Shown here: one piece after another, positions 1 to 11,388 of the stretch
Layout of the letters: the number at the start of each line of letters is the position of its first letter
Position numbering within the stretch: the stretch's first letter is position 1
Assembly (NCBI RefSeq): GCF_032062135.1
Contig: NC_092861.1
Coordinates: 115,976,462-116,040,461, forward strand
Source of the DNA: Pyxicephalus adspersus
Lineage: Eukaryota > Chordata > Amphibia > Anura > Pyxicephalidae
Length of the DNA: 64,000 bases
Direction: 5' to 3'
The notes under the pieces: model-generated
Databases searched by the model: none
Seen by the model: only the letters and a program-made list of their open reading frames with translations
Told to the model about the DNA's origin: nothing
Made by a program: the position numbers and the translations under genes

Positions 1-515
1 CGCCAGAAAATAAAAGGGGGCTGCATCAAATGCAAATCACAATTCAGAAATGTACACCGTTTTGCAGATACCTACATAGGCTTTGTTCTACATATGGTAT
101 AGTCAAAGATATGTTGAATAGTTGTTCTAAACTGAACAAAACATGTCTATGCATATGTTTAATTGTATCAAAAAGTTACAAGAATAAACTATACTGAACA
201 AAATAACAGTTTTTGTACTGCAAGTAAATGAATCCCCAGCTCACAAGCATGTGTGTACTTTGTCACAAATAACACAGTCTGGGCCTGTTCTCTCATTTTT
301 GTCTGTTGATCTAGAAAATAAAATCTCACAGGACTGCAAAACCTCCCCAGCAGGTTTTCAAAATGCTTTAGCGCTTTATATGGAAATAAAAAGTACTTGG
401 GACATGCAACAACAAAGCTAGAGACTTGTGGGGAAAAATGCATATTCATACTCCTGATACTAATTAAAAAGCAAGCATGTGAAAAGTAATCTTTTAATAC
501 AGAACAGTAGTTTAC
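1..515 (-). other. 5' part of ARID1B intron 1
   Basis: This follows the GT donor at 515-514 and runs off the left edge. It is AT-rich and I see no second exon in it. The open frame that continues past the donor loses all resemblance to ARID1B immediately after SRSQ. Confidence 0.85.
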
Positions 516-2177
516 CTGGGATCTGCTGATGGTTTGTCCAGTGCTTCCAGGGCTCATAGCTGGGTGATTTCTTTGTTGTGCTCCCCAGCCTGTGTTGGTA
601 GCTCCATATTGGGTCCCCATGTCTTTACCCATCCCTATACCCCCTGGCTGTTGACTCCCTTGTGTGGTGCTGGACTGCTGCTGCGGTGCACTAGAAGTGC
701 TGTAGTCAGGATAGCTTCCTCCATAACTCCGCATCATAGGGCTAGGGGATGTTAGGAGTTGGTTCAGAGTAGGGGTGGCACCTGATGGGTGCTGGTTTTG
801 TCCCTGGTACCTTTGGAAGCCCCCTGCATTGGAAGCACTTGGTGGTTTACCATGACTGCCACCTCTTTCACCTATCATAATGTTGCTGCTGCCTGGGGTA
901 CTAGTGCTGCTCTGCCTTGGGGAGCTCAGCACCCCATATGCAGAGGCTGTGCTGCCATAGCTTCCCGCCCCTCCTCCTGCAGCAGCAGCGGGCCTGCTAT
1001 ATCCCTGGTAGTGGTCATACTGGTTGCTGCCGTACCCTTCATGGGAGTTCTGCATGGGGTCTATGTTGCTGCTGGGGGCTGTAGATCCAGGATGCATCAT
1101 CCCCATACCAGTGCTTTGTTGTCTGCCATGTTGATCAAAGCAAGGCCCTACTCTGTTTGTTGATGCACTGCCATAATAATTATTAAATTCAGACGAGGAG
1201 GAAGAAGAGGAGGATGAAGAAGATGATCCACCGTTGCCACTAATATTATTATTATTATTGCTGCTGCTGCTGTTTCCTTGCTGCTGCCCTCCTCCCAGCA
1301 CTGCATGCTCATACCGACTGCTCATGGGCTCCCCAGCCATCATTTTTCCCTGCAGATCGTCTTCTTCTCCTGCCTTGCCAGTCCTCCTTGACTGGGGGTC
1401 GCCCTGATTAACCAAAGCAACATCTTTTTCCCCTGCACCATTATTACAGCCCTCTTCTCCCACACCAGCATGTTGTTGTTGCTGCTGCTGATTGTCCATA
1501 TCTGACGCCTCACTGCTGCTATTGCTTCCTCCTCCAGGGCTGCTTTTATTCGGTGTTGGTTGTTGTGCTGCCCCTGCTAGTTGTTGCTGGGGCTGCAGCT
1601 GATTAAGTTGCTGGGGTGGACGGTTGAGGTGGTGGGGAGGGTGCTGCTGCAGATGATGGGGTGCATGGTGGGGTGTATGCTGCTGGCTGTGATGGCCATG
1701 GTGATGAGAATGAGCAAGATAGTCCCCAACACTACCACACTTTAACTTGTGGTTGGGGATCCCACCACCCATTTCCATAGCCTGGAAATGGGGGGAAACT
1801 GACGGATTTCTACTGTCCTTAAGTCCTGTGTCTGAATTACTGCTATTGTTATTGTTAGTGTTGTTAGTGGTGGAGGATAGGAGAGATGAGGATGATAATG
1901 AATTTGCATTTGCCATGTTTACTTCGTGGTGGAGGTGATGGTGAAGGAGATGGTGGTGGTGATGGTGGTGGTGCAAAAGGTTGTGGTGGTGGAGGTGATC
2001 TACATTATTGTTCATTCCGCTGTTAGAAGTCCCATCTCCTAATCCAGGGATAGATCCCGAGCCTGGTCCTGTGCCCCCAGGGTTTAAGTCCTGATTCAGT
2101 CCAGGAAGACCCTGGTTTTTACCTTTATTGTTTGCATTGGTGGTCGGCGCAGCAGCTGAAACCACTTGCGCTGCCAT
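516..2177 (-). CDS. ARID1B: ARID1B first coding exon (N-terminal 554 codons; BAF chromatin-remodelling subunit)
   Basis: ARID1B (BAF250B) is a nuclear subunit of the canonical BAF (SWI/SNF) complex. This exon encodes only its low-complexity N-terminus; the ARID and C-terminal domains lie in exons beyond the left edge. Recognition rests on blocks matching vertebrate ARID1[76 protein letters not shown] and [13 protein letters not shown] is an LXXLL motif. A His-rich tract covers about residues 61-84, followed by Asn/Ser, His/Gln and poly-Ser stretches. The exon ends SRSQ at a CAG|GTAAAC donor (516/515), and 1662 bp is exactly 554 codons, so the junction is phase 0. I chose ATG 2177-2175 (MAAQVV) for its strong context, A at -3 and G at +4. 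An ATG two codons upstream (2183) is also possible. An in-frame TGA at 2195-2193 limits extension. The open frame past 516 is intron. Confidence 0.95.
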
Positions 2178-3060
2178 GATCATTGCAACATCTCAGTCAA
2201 TCCCGGTAACAGCAAAATGGGGCCCCAAAATGTGCAATAATAAAACAACCAAAAAAAATCACAGCACAAAAAACAATAGCAGCAAATTCCAAACAAATGT
2301 CCCATAAAAGAAGCACAATAAGCCCAGTAAAAGTAAACAAATCTCCAATCACTCCATGTGAATAACAATAAACATTAAAAAGGAGTTAAAAATAAACAAC
2401 AGGAAATAAAAGAATGAGAAAAGCCTAGTTGATCCTTATGATCTGTGTCTTTCCTTGCTGCAGGACTTCATGCTGTAGCTTTTGTTGAGGAGCATAAAAT
2501 GAAACTTTTTTTCAGCTTCTGTGTGTGTCTCCTTTTCTTGCTAACCCGGATATAGGTACATTCAAGACTGGCTGAATCTATCCGGCCCAGCATGGCTTGA
2601 GAGAGGCTCTAGCAACCATTATCCACTTCTTTCTGATTAAAGTGCACATGGAAATCCTGGACTGGATTCTCTTCTTTTCCTGCTTTTGGAGCCAGGGAAG
2701 ATTTCTGAATAGAAAAAAAAGTCCCAGAAAATGCACAAAAAGTGGCTATTAAAATAGAGTGCCTTGGTGCTTCTGAAACAGAACCAATTTCCCCCTGGTA
2801 TTACTCCAAACATACAATCGAGCAGCAAGCAGCTGCTGCTGCTGGGGACATGTGATTTTGGTGAACCTTCAGCTTCTTTGCCTGCTCTCTCTCTCTTCCA
2901 CCCCCTCCCTTCCCAGTAAAACAACAGAAGGAGGAGTGGTTGCAGTCTGCAAGAGGAGAAGGGTTGTGGGAGGGAAAGCTTTGCCAGTATGTTAACCTCA
3001 TATGTGCCACAACCACACATAGTCAGGCCAGCTTGGCTGCTAATTACTGATACAAGGCAC
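2178..3060 (-). promoter_or_regulatory. ARID1B 5' UTR and putative proximal promoter
   Basis: This is the sequence directly upstream of the ARID1B start codon. The in-frame TGA at 2195-2193 shows that the nearest part is untranslated. Beyond it lie purine/pyrimidine-rich stretches and CTG/CAG-rich patches around 2820-2960, but no obvious TATA box and no strong CpG island. The transcription start and any upstream non-coding exon cannot be placed from sequence alone. The extent is inferred from position. Confidence 0.4.
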
Positions 3061-4194
3061 CAGAAACTTAGTATTTTTATTAAGTTTATTTGTTAATAAA
3101 GTCACAATTTCCAAACATGCACATATTACATTACTATTACTGCAAAGCTGTTCGTATGCTTTCTACTGGCTATGGATGAGGCCAGGAGTAGATTAATTAT
3201 ATCCTAGACCCTGGACTGTTTTCAATTTATGGCTCCCCTGCTAGTATAATTGGATCTTGCACAAGGTTGAGTGTACACAGACTTTGGCTTTGTTCACACT
3301 GGCATTCAGATCTCACGATTTTTAAGCTTTATCATCCTGCATTTACAGTACGAGCAAATTATGTCCATAGTCATGTTACTAACTGTCCATCAGAGAAGCT
3401 CACAATCTAAAGTCTCTACCATAGTCATGTTTCTCCAAAACTGCCTAGGAATGATTGGGGGAAGCCAATTAAGCTATCCACTTGGCCACCTTGCTACATC
3501 AGTTTTTTTGTAATGGAGCAGTATTCATACCAGGGTTCAGGGGCTGTTTGCCTGGTTGAGATTTAAAAAAAAAACACCCCCTGAGCCTTATTTACCCCTT
3601 TTGTCTCCTATTCACTTACGATTGGTCCATTAGGTTAAGTCCATAGGACCATGTCAAAGGCCTAATATGCATTGATCCAGGGGGACTTTTGGTTTACATT
3701 TTTTTTGTCGCCAACTCCAGTTTGGTGGTCTCTGGGGACAGGTAGGGGCATATTTTTGAGATTTGCGTAGGTGAAAATGACAGGACCTGGAAATGTTTTG
3801 AATATGGGTATGAAGTAGAGGGAGAATTGAAGGTGATGCCAAGATTACATGTCCGAGGGGAGGGACAAATAACAGTGTTATTGTTAGGAATATGTATACA
3901 AAAATCTACTTTTTTCATAAATACAAGATAAAAACAAAATCACATTAATACAACACATCTATAGAGTCCAACATTCCCAATAACTGTATAAACTTTTCTT
4001 CAATCACTGTGTACATATAGGAATAGCTCTTGTTCTTGACTCGTTTCCCCTATGTTAGCTTGATCAGAAGGCAGTTTAAGGAGCCTTTATACATAATTTT
4101 AAAAAACAAACATTTTAACAGCATATACTAAATGCTAATACCCAACGATAGGATTAGGAAACTTGTATATACATACTTTTATGTTTAAAAATAC
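3061..4194. other. Intergenic, no gene recognised
   Basis: AT-rich sequence with short open frames that lack recognisable domains. The part around 3640-3900 has somewhat higher GC and could be an old unclassified repeat, but I cannot assign it. Confidence 0.5.
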
Positions 4195-4202
4195 CATTTC
4201 CA

Positions 4203-5349
4203 TTCAGCCTTCAGCCAGGTTCCTGAATTTGACTCCCTTTGAGAGGTTGTGTGCGGAGGGCACGTTTACTAAGGGCGTTATTTCCACTATATACCGCCTC
4301 CTCCATGACACTGGTCATGAGGCCTCCCACAAGTTCAAATATATGTGTAAGTGGGAAGAAGTATTGGGTCGGACCTTGGACCCTGAGGAGTGGTCGGATA
4401 TATGGAAGGGGGCTCACAAGAGTTCTATTCACTTTACAGGGAAAATCTGTATAAGATTATATTGAGACGGTATCATACACTGGATGTGCTCCATCGGTTG
4501 TTCCGTAATGTTGATTCCATGTGCTGGCGATGTGGGTCCCACAGGGGCACCTTGGAGCACATCTTTTGGTTTTATCCCCTTATTCGGGAGTACTGGTCAC
4601 AAGTTATTAAGTTACTCTTGGATGTCACCCAACAGCAGGTGTCTCTGGACCTCCTCACCCACCTCCTGGGCCAACCCTTTACTGCATTGCCAAAAATCAC
4701 CCGCAGATTGCTGTCTCATATATTGATGCCGGCGCACACACAAATTCCCTCTAAATGGATGACTACACGGCCTCCCTCAACGGAGCATCTTTTTACACGA
4801 TCCGGGAGATGCATCTCATGGAGTATCTTACAGCTCTCCTTAGGAATACAGTAGACAAATTCTAGAAAATCTGGGCCAGTTGGGATCAATATTATGCTCA
4901 ATTGCCCAACTGAAATATTTAACCCCTAATGTTTGACATCATAGTCGCACTCACACTCCTATTGTCTCATCCTCGCCCTTTGCTCTTTCTCCCCTTTTCC
5001 TGGATTTTTCTCCTTTGGTTTTTTGTTATAGATGCTCACTTTTTATTGTTGATTTTACTGAACCCGAATTATATATATGATCTGGTGTGCACTGTCCTGA
5101 GAGTATCTAAGAACTTGACTTTCATCGAGATTTTAGACCCCTCAGGGTTTATACTTGTTTATTGCACTTACTGAAAACCTCAGATGCGTTTGAAGCTGGT
5201 TATTCTCAAGCTTTTCCTACATCTTTCAGTGTATTGCTATTTCACCTTTTGTTATACTCAGGTACTTATTACAACTTCTGTTTAATGTTGTATTGCTTTA
5301 TTGTTTGTTCTGTTTTTGTACCTACTTTAAAAAAAATCTTTAATAAAAA
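4203..5349 (+). mobile_element. 5'-truncated L1/Tx1-type LINE, ORF2 C-terminus and 3' UTR
   Basis: Two overlapping frames give the C-terminal part of an L1-type ORF2. The first (about 4205-4440) reads TPFERLC, KFKYMCKWEEVLGR and PEEWSDIWKGAHKS. After a frameshift near 4430 the second continues YKIILRRYHTLDVLHRLF, then CWRCGSHRGTLEHIFW. This is the Cys/His knuckle (C-x2-C ... H) typical of the end of L1 ORF2. No endonuclease or reverse transcriptase is present, as expected for 5' truncation during target-primed reverse transcription. The element ends in an A-rich AATAAA-containing tail near 5340. CATTTCCA occurs on both sides (4195-4202 and 5350-5357) and may be a short target duplication. Dead copy. 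Confidence 0.8.
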
Positions 5350-5587
5350 CATTTCCAAAGACAATTGCCAATTATTCAATTTCTCCTGTGATTCTCCATT
5401 AAAAACACCCACAAAGATTTATTTTCTGCAGGAGGTACTATGAAAGACATTTAAATTGATATACCCATACCTTTTAACCACTAAGTAGTGTTCAGTAAGT
5501 AGGGAAGGAAAACGTCTTAGGATATACTTATTCTATTGACGGGGCTCCCTCATGATGTTCTGATGAGTATCAATGTGTGTGTATGTA

Positions 5588-5627
<40 letters not shown>

Positions 5628-6081
5628 AGTCCCCAATGTTTTATAGTGAACCACTCTGAAAAGGGAAGTGTGCATACAGAATATGCATGATTGGTTATCC
5701 TAAAGCTTACTTTCCATGCAGGTGTAACCCCCTGTCCCCCAAACAAAAAACTAAATCTTCATATAGATTTCTCAAAAAAATAAAACAAAATGTATTCACT
5801 TCATGGCTTGGTCAAATAACCACCTCTCATTTCTGCCTCCTAGGCACTTAAAATCCTCAAAGGAATGTCCTTCTGCAATGGTAGGGTTGCATTCTCATGG
5901 GATTATGAGTTCACAGTTATCCAAAGAAGTCACAGTGAGGCAATGTGATTTAGCCCACATCCAACTAAGGTAAGTACATATTTTTATTTTTTGTTCTGTT
6001 TGGGGAGGTAAAAAGCAAAACTTTTTTAATATGGAAACATTTTTTGAAAGCGGTATAAAGACTGAAAGACTGCTATTGGTA
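5350..6081. other. Intergenic with TG/TA microsatellite
   Basis: No gene is seen. A compound microsatellite, TG repeats passing into TA repeats, occupies about 5574-5627. The rest is AT-rich unique-looking sequence. Confidence 0.6.
5574..5627. repeat. (TG)n(TA)n microsatellite
   Basis: An interrupted run of TG dinucleotides is followed by an uninterrupted TA run, read directly from the sequence. Confidence 0.9.
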
Positions 6082-6652
6082 CCGTATTTTTCACCGTATA
6101 AGACGCTCCGGAATATAAGACGCACCCAATTTTAAAGGAGGAAAATCTAGAAAAAAAGATTCTGAAAGATTATTCCCCTTCTGATCACTCATGTGCCATT
6201 CATACCGGTATTCCCCTTCTGATCACTCATGTGCCATTCAAATTCCCTTTCTGATCACTCTGTACCTTTCAAATTCCCTTTCTGATCACTCTGTCATTCA
6301 AACTCCCCTTCTGATCACTCTGTCATTCAAACTCCCCTTCTGATCACTCTGTCATTCAAATTCCCCTTCTGATCACTCTGTGCTTTTTTTCTATTGGACG
6401 GCAGTTAGGACAGGGAACAGCAGGTGGCGCTGTGCCGGCTTCTTTCGCTTTGCTTTACAGACAGGAGAAAACACGATGCTGGCAGAGGAGAGAAGAGACA
6501 CGCTGCAGCCAGAGACACACGCAGGATCGGGTATCGGGTGAGTATAATATTTGAATTATTTTTTTTTAACACATTTGTCGTATAGGACGCACTAACTTTT
6601 CCCCCCCAGTTTTGGGGAAGAAAAAGTACGTCTTATATGGCAAAAAATACGG
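6082..6652. mobile_element. 571-bp MITE with CCGTATTTTT inverted ends and internal minisatellite
   Basis: The left end reads CCGTATTTTTCACCGTATAA. The right end, reverse-complemented, reads CCGTATTTTTTGCCATATAA, giving terminal inverted repeats of about 27 bp. A TA dinucleotide flanks each side (6080-6081 and 6653-6654), consistent with a TA target duplication of Tc1/mariner type or similar. The left third carries a TGATCACT-containing minisatellite (6168-6384). The rest contains a GC-richer block with no coding potential. A related design is present at 32199-32874. Confidence 0.8.
6168..6384. repeat. About 7-unit minisatellite inside the MITE
   Basis: Units of roughly 27-36 bp share the core CCCCTTCTGATCACTC and a variable spacer GTGCCATTCAAATT. 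The early units are longer (CATGTGCCATTCA) and the later ones shorter (TGTCATTCA). The same core occurs, reverse-complemented, at 32450-32745. Confidence 0.88.
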
Positions 6653-6898
6653 TAATCACAAAAAAAAAGACAAGGCTAATACTAGGGCATGGTCCAGTTA
6701 TCTGTTTTTTAAAATTCACTGCTGGGTCCACCACATGCCCGCTGATTAATTTCTACAAGTAACTGTAGATTCTTGTGTCTTATGTAGGTTTCTCCTCAGT
6801 AATCCACTTTCCTCCAACATCTCAAAAATACTGAAAAAGCACAGATACACAGAAAGAAGGGAAAAATGGTGTATTGATACTAACAGCATTGAGACCTG

Positions 6899-9000
6899 TT
6901 ATTTAGGCAAAGTGACTATGATATCCAGGGGATTTGATTTGAGGGGGTAAAGAGTTTTGTTGTAACAGAAAAAAGGTGGGATCTTCAGGGATGTTTTGAT
7001 CTGACATCTTCTGGGTGATAGACCTAATCGGTGACCAAAAGTGTTGCAGTTTTGGGCAATCCCAGGAGATGTGCAGTAAGGATCCCAACAATGACTGACA
7101 TCTCCTACAACTGTCAGACACATCTGGGAGTAATCACTGCAGCTTTTTGGATAACGATAATGTTTTGGGTAAATCTCTGGGCACCACTGTGCCAAAATAT
7201 GCAATAGATCAGTGTTCGCCAACCTTTTTGGTTCTGCGGACCACTAAAATCACTGGCTCCTGACCCCGCATGTGTGGGAAGGCAGGTATCAAAGGGGGAG
7301 AAACCTCCCCCATAGTGACGTCACTGTGACATAGCCCCACCCACTCCCAGTGGGCGGGTTATGTCCAGGGACACAGCTCACCCACTTTCCTGCGCCTGGG
7401 ACTTGTATGGGGACGTATTCCCCCGCTCTGGTCGGTGCGTCCCTCCAGCGAGGCCCTCTTCTGACCCCGCTTGGGGGTGCACCAGCCAGAGGCCCAGACC
7501 CCCAAAATTTTTTTGCGGACCACCGGTTGGTGACCGCTGCAAATGATTGTGGTTCCCACTTGAAAGCAAAAGAACTTTCAAAAAAGAGCAGGCCGTTGCC
7601 AGGAGAGAAATATCCAGTGCCGACATAGCCTAATTAATCTTAAAATTGGATAAGAGGCCATAATCGCTCTGGACTTTCATGAAATTAGGCAAAGAAGGGT
7701 TGGTTGTGGCAAACAAAAAATCATTCGCATAGGCGGCCACCCTTTGGCTCGCAACACCCATGCCTAGGCCCTCAATGCCTCTGAAAGCACGGATGGTACT
7801 GAGCAAGGGTTCAAGCGTTAGAATAAATATTTGTGGCGACAGATGACATCCTTGTCTTGGGCCTTTGGGGATGTGTAAGGGTGCTGAGTGTAATCCATTC
7901 ACCCTGACCATGGCAGTTTGATCCCTAAAGAGCCAATCGACACGGTCAAAGGCCTTTTCAGCATCCGTGGATAGTACCATTAGTGGGATATTCCTGGATT
8001 TGGCGTAATGTATCAAATTTAAAACCCTTATTGTGTTGTCTCTGGCCTCCCTGCTGGGCATGAATCCAACCTGGTCATAGTGGATAAGGCTGTACATACC
8101 ATTAAGCAGTCTTGATGCAAGAATTTTAGTAAGAAGTTTGAGATCCTGGTTGAGAATGGAAATGGGGCGATAACTGGCACATAGGGATCTTTGCCTTCCT
8201 TGGGTATAACCGTGATTGTAGCCCGCAGGGAGTCCAGGGAGAACCTACTGCCTTCAGAAATGTTAATACAGGCCTTCACCAAGTGTGAACCCAGATAATC
8301 CTGAAAAGTCTTGTAGTATGAAAGTGGAAAGCTGTCAGGGCCTGGGGTTTTTTCCTTTGGGAGTGTTCTGTATTGGCGATTATATTAAGTCCCTCTTGGC
8401 TAATGAAAGGGAAGGAAGGCCCAAATTGGAAAGGTAGTCCCTGATAGCTGTAATGCTTCATAAAACGTGCTTGCACCTGGTTAATGAGGCTGTAGCTTTA
8501 TTGAGGCAAAGCAGGAATAGTTTCTCACGGAGAGCGTGCATTGCTCTACCTTCTGTATCATCCAATGTGGCCTTATGGGAAGTTTCTAGGACAGAAATTT
8601 GTTGTATTGTGTCTACTATTTCTTTTTGGCATTCTCTCTTTAGCCTGGCTCTATGTTTAATAAACACACCTCGTATGACATCGTTATGGGCCTCCCAGAT
8701 CAGGAGTGGGTCGCTTTTGGGAGTTGAGTTGGTACTAAAATAGTGGGTTAGTTACGAGGAGGCATCTGCTACCACTGCTGCATCCTGGAAAAGGGACTCA
8801 TTTAGGCTCCAGTGCCAAGATTTGGTAGCTGAGTACGCCAATTCTAGAGAAGTCGAGATCAGGGCGATAACGTTATCATCAATGGAGCAAGAGGCGACTT
8901 TGTGTAACTCAGAATGTGGGAGCCAAAAATGGTCAATCCTCGATTATGAACAGTGGGGGGAAGAGTAATAAGTATGATCTTGTTCATTTGGGTGAAAGAT
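6899..9000 (-). pseudogene. Degenerate L1/Tx1-type LINE ORF2, minus strand
   Basis: Read on the minus strand from about 9000, this gives the end of an endonuclease-like segment and then a linker (IKHRARLKRECQKEI, about 8650). A reverse-transcriptase segment follows at 8097-7630, with GFMPSREARDNT, STDAEKAFDRVDW, PKGPRQGCHLSPQIF and AYANDFLFA. It then jumps to the C-terminal knuckle (CRRCQSLLGSLLHISWDCP) at about 7100. The catalytic YADD box reads YAND here. Much of the region between the reverse transcriptase and the knuckle is missing, and a hAT MITE (7210-7539) sits inside. Several frames are needed to follow the protein, so it is a dead fragment truncated at its 5' end near 9000. Confidence 0.85.
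7210..7539. mobile_element. 330-bp hAT-type MITE nested in the L1
   Basis: The ends are CAGTGTTCGCCAACC and, reverse-complemented on the right, CAGCGGTCACCAACC. They form 15-bp inverted repeats starting with CAG, as in hAT elements. The flanks caatagat (7202-7209) and caaatgat (7540-7547) look like an 8-bp target duplication with two later changes. GC content is much higher than the surroundings. A second copy in the opposite orientation lies at 20461-20748. The host L1 must be older. Confidence 0.88.
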
Positions 9001-10271
9001 TCACCACACAACCATCAATACAGCTGAATTAGTTTACAGGTTATGGGGTATACTCTACCCTCTGCTTGGTATTGTTTATCTTCTCTCCGTCCATGACACC
9101 CTGCTGTATACATGCATGTGCTACACCCAGCTATACAAGACAACAGCTATCTAAGATGCATGGCCAAACCTATACAAATAACCATAATATTTTATCATTC
9201 CTGGTCCCTGCATTCTCCTATTACATTTTGTCTCAAACAGACAAGAGACAAAAACAGCCAAACAACGTCCAGATTAGTGGCAGTGACACTGAGCATCTAA
9301 CTTCTGTGTTAGGATTTAGGAACTCAATGTGGAGGCCAAGAAAAGACAGATAACCAGTTTATATTAAAAGTACAGTGTACAAATGTGTGTAAACAGTGCA
9401 TTAGTAATGAGCAGACATACATCTGTTAGCCTTTCTATTACATTCCTCCAGTGGACGTGGGAAGATTCAGCCATCTATGGATGTAACAGGAGACAATCAT
9501 ATTTTGTGAGCTCTGTGTGACCTCTGATTATATCTCTAAGAGCAAGCATTCAAAGGCAGATTTTCACTTCTGATCTAATATATTTTTAAGGGCTATTACA
9601 CATTGGGCACATTTTCACTTGGAATCATACGGGAAGAATCTTGTATTCTTACTGATCAGAATATTGATTAGATCCTTCAGTCGAGTGTAATATTGGCACC
9701 AGTTCTGCTTGTGCGTAGTGGCCCTCAGCAGATCAGCATAATTTTACTTTGTGGAGCTAGAAGTGGTTGTTCCTTGAGTTAGGGACAGCTCAATGGGGTG
9801 TCATATCGGTGAATAAACCATTTTGCTTGGAGCAGGAGAGTAGCTGATATGTAGCCCACAATCAGACAAGCTTGAAAACATGCCCCATCTAGAGTGGAAC
9901 AAACCAAAAACGTGTTTAATGTATTATTAGATGAGTTTGTATAGAACAGTGATTGAATGGAAAATGGTACATAAAGGAGGTGACCACACATGGTGGATTT
10001 TTTATTTATTTATGTGTATGGGGTCCCATGTTTTAATGTTTCTGTATCACTTTAGTTTAAATCCTTCTTTCTCGTTTTTTGCATTGACTCGTTGCATGAA
10101 AAGATTTACAGTTGAACAAATGGAGTTGTCATAAGCAAAACTGTTTTATTTAAAGGACTGCAGATTTTATAAAATAATATTGGTGTGATAGGGGTTTGAG
10201 TCTTTCATTCCAAAAGTATGCATCAAACGTCGAAATACTTAATCTGAGTCTGTTATTTAGAAAATAGTGTG

Positions 10272-10320
<49 letters not shown>

Positions 10321-10816
10321 TAATTTTTTGCTAACATAAATACATGTCTCCCACCCCCCCCACAGTACATTAGCAGTCATTATGCATTATTAAGTAATAT
10401 CGAGCTGTACTGTAAGAAAAAGGGATGTTGTTGCTTACAGATCAGGTTATCTGTCAAGACAGTTTTCCTGGTTTGTTTACTTAGAAAGGTTTTAGAAGCT
10501 TATCTGCTGCTCTTTTACATTAAAGCAAAAATCTCAGAGTGGGAAGCTGATTGTGGGTACAGTCAATAAAAAAAAAAAATTTTCTTGTGAACTGCCTGCT
10601 ATTATTATTATTATCTTTTTAACTAGGCCCCACTACATAAGAACATTATAGTGGTGTTAACATGTCTATCCAAAACTTGCAGTTGTTTTTACAATTTCAT
10701 GGATTTTTTGCTTTGCAGAGGGAACCACAGCAAATAGCAAAAATAATGAGCAAATATCAAACTTATTTATTCACATGTCCCTGTATTGTACCTCCTGTTG
10801 AAATGATATTTTGCTT
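9001..10816. other. Intergenic between the L1 and the hAT element
   Basis: No gene is recognised. It contains a GT/AT microsatellite at 10267-10319 and a short ATT run near 10600. Open frames here are short and without domains. Confidence 0.55.
10267..10319. repeat. (GT)n(AT)n microsatellite
   Basis: A short GT run is followed by about 20 AT dinucleotides, read directly. Confidence 0.92.
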
Positions 10817-11159
10817 TGGGGATGAGCGAGCGAGATTTGTAAGTTCGATCTCGCTGCGAATCGGGCCTTTCTCGCTTATCGAACATTTAGATGAGAACAG
10901 CCTTGTAACTCACCAAGAGGTCGTGTTCTCGCTGAACCAAACTATTTCCGGAGGGAATGCTGCGGCTGGGAGCGAATCATTGCTCCCATGATGCACAGCA
11001 AGGCCCAACAGCCCAATCAGGAGAGATCTGAGCACAGGTATATATACAGTGAAGGAGGGAGGGGTTAGTTACTCCATCTTGTGTGTTCTGTGTCTGAGAA
11101 AGAAGAAGGGAGAGAAGTGCATTCTGACAGGGACAGGTTAGGAACCTTCTGTATATCTT

Positions 11160-11388
11160 GAAATATACAGATTGTGCAGTTTTTGATGCTACCTCTTGCT
11201 ATCTAGCAAAAACGGTGGAAACACTGTCTGTCCTACTCTCCAAAAAAACAGATATTTCATTCTGATAGCACTTGCTATCTATCAAAAAAGCCAGAAAAAT
11301 ATTTAATTCTGATAGCACTTTCTATCAAAAAATCCAGAAAAAATTTCTGTATTTCTCTCAACAAAAACAGATAATTCATTCTTATAGC
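11160..11388 (+). repeat. Left part of 70-80 bp minisatellite in the hAT element
   Basis: Degenerate units carry the core CTTGCTATCTATCAAAAAAG, followed by an A-rich stretch, TCTGTATTTCTC and ATTTCATTCTGATA. The array resumes at 13489 after the nested retrotransposon, so both parts were once continuous. Confidence 0.82.

Noticed and set aside
189..515. Open-frame continuation of ARID1B past 516
   Set aside because: Similarity stops exactly at a CAG|GTAAAC donor, so this part is read as intron.
534..1938. Plus-strand open frames across the ARID1B exon
   Set aside because: They are antisense shadows of the minus-strand coding exon; their composition comes from the triplet-rich coding sequence.
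2637..3020. 127-codon minus-strand frame upstream of ARID1B
   Set aside because: No domain, low-complexity and Lys/Glu/Ser-rich, with another overlapping frame of similar length; more likely 5' flank or UTR.
6168..6384. CRISPR-like array of short repeats
   Set aside because: Repeats and spacers both vary as in a minisatellite, the setting is a vertebrate genome, and there are no cas genes.
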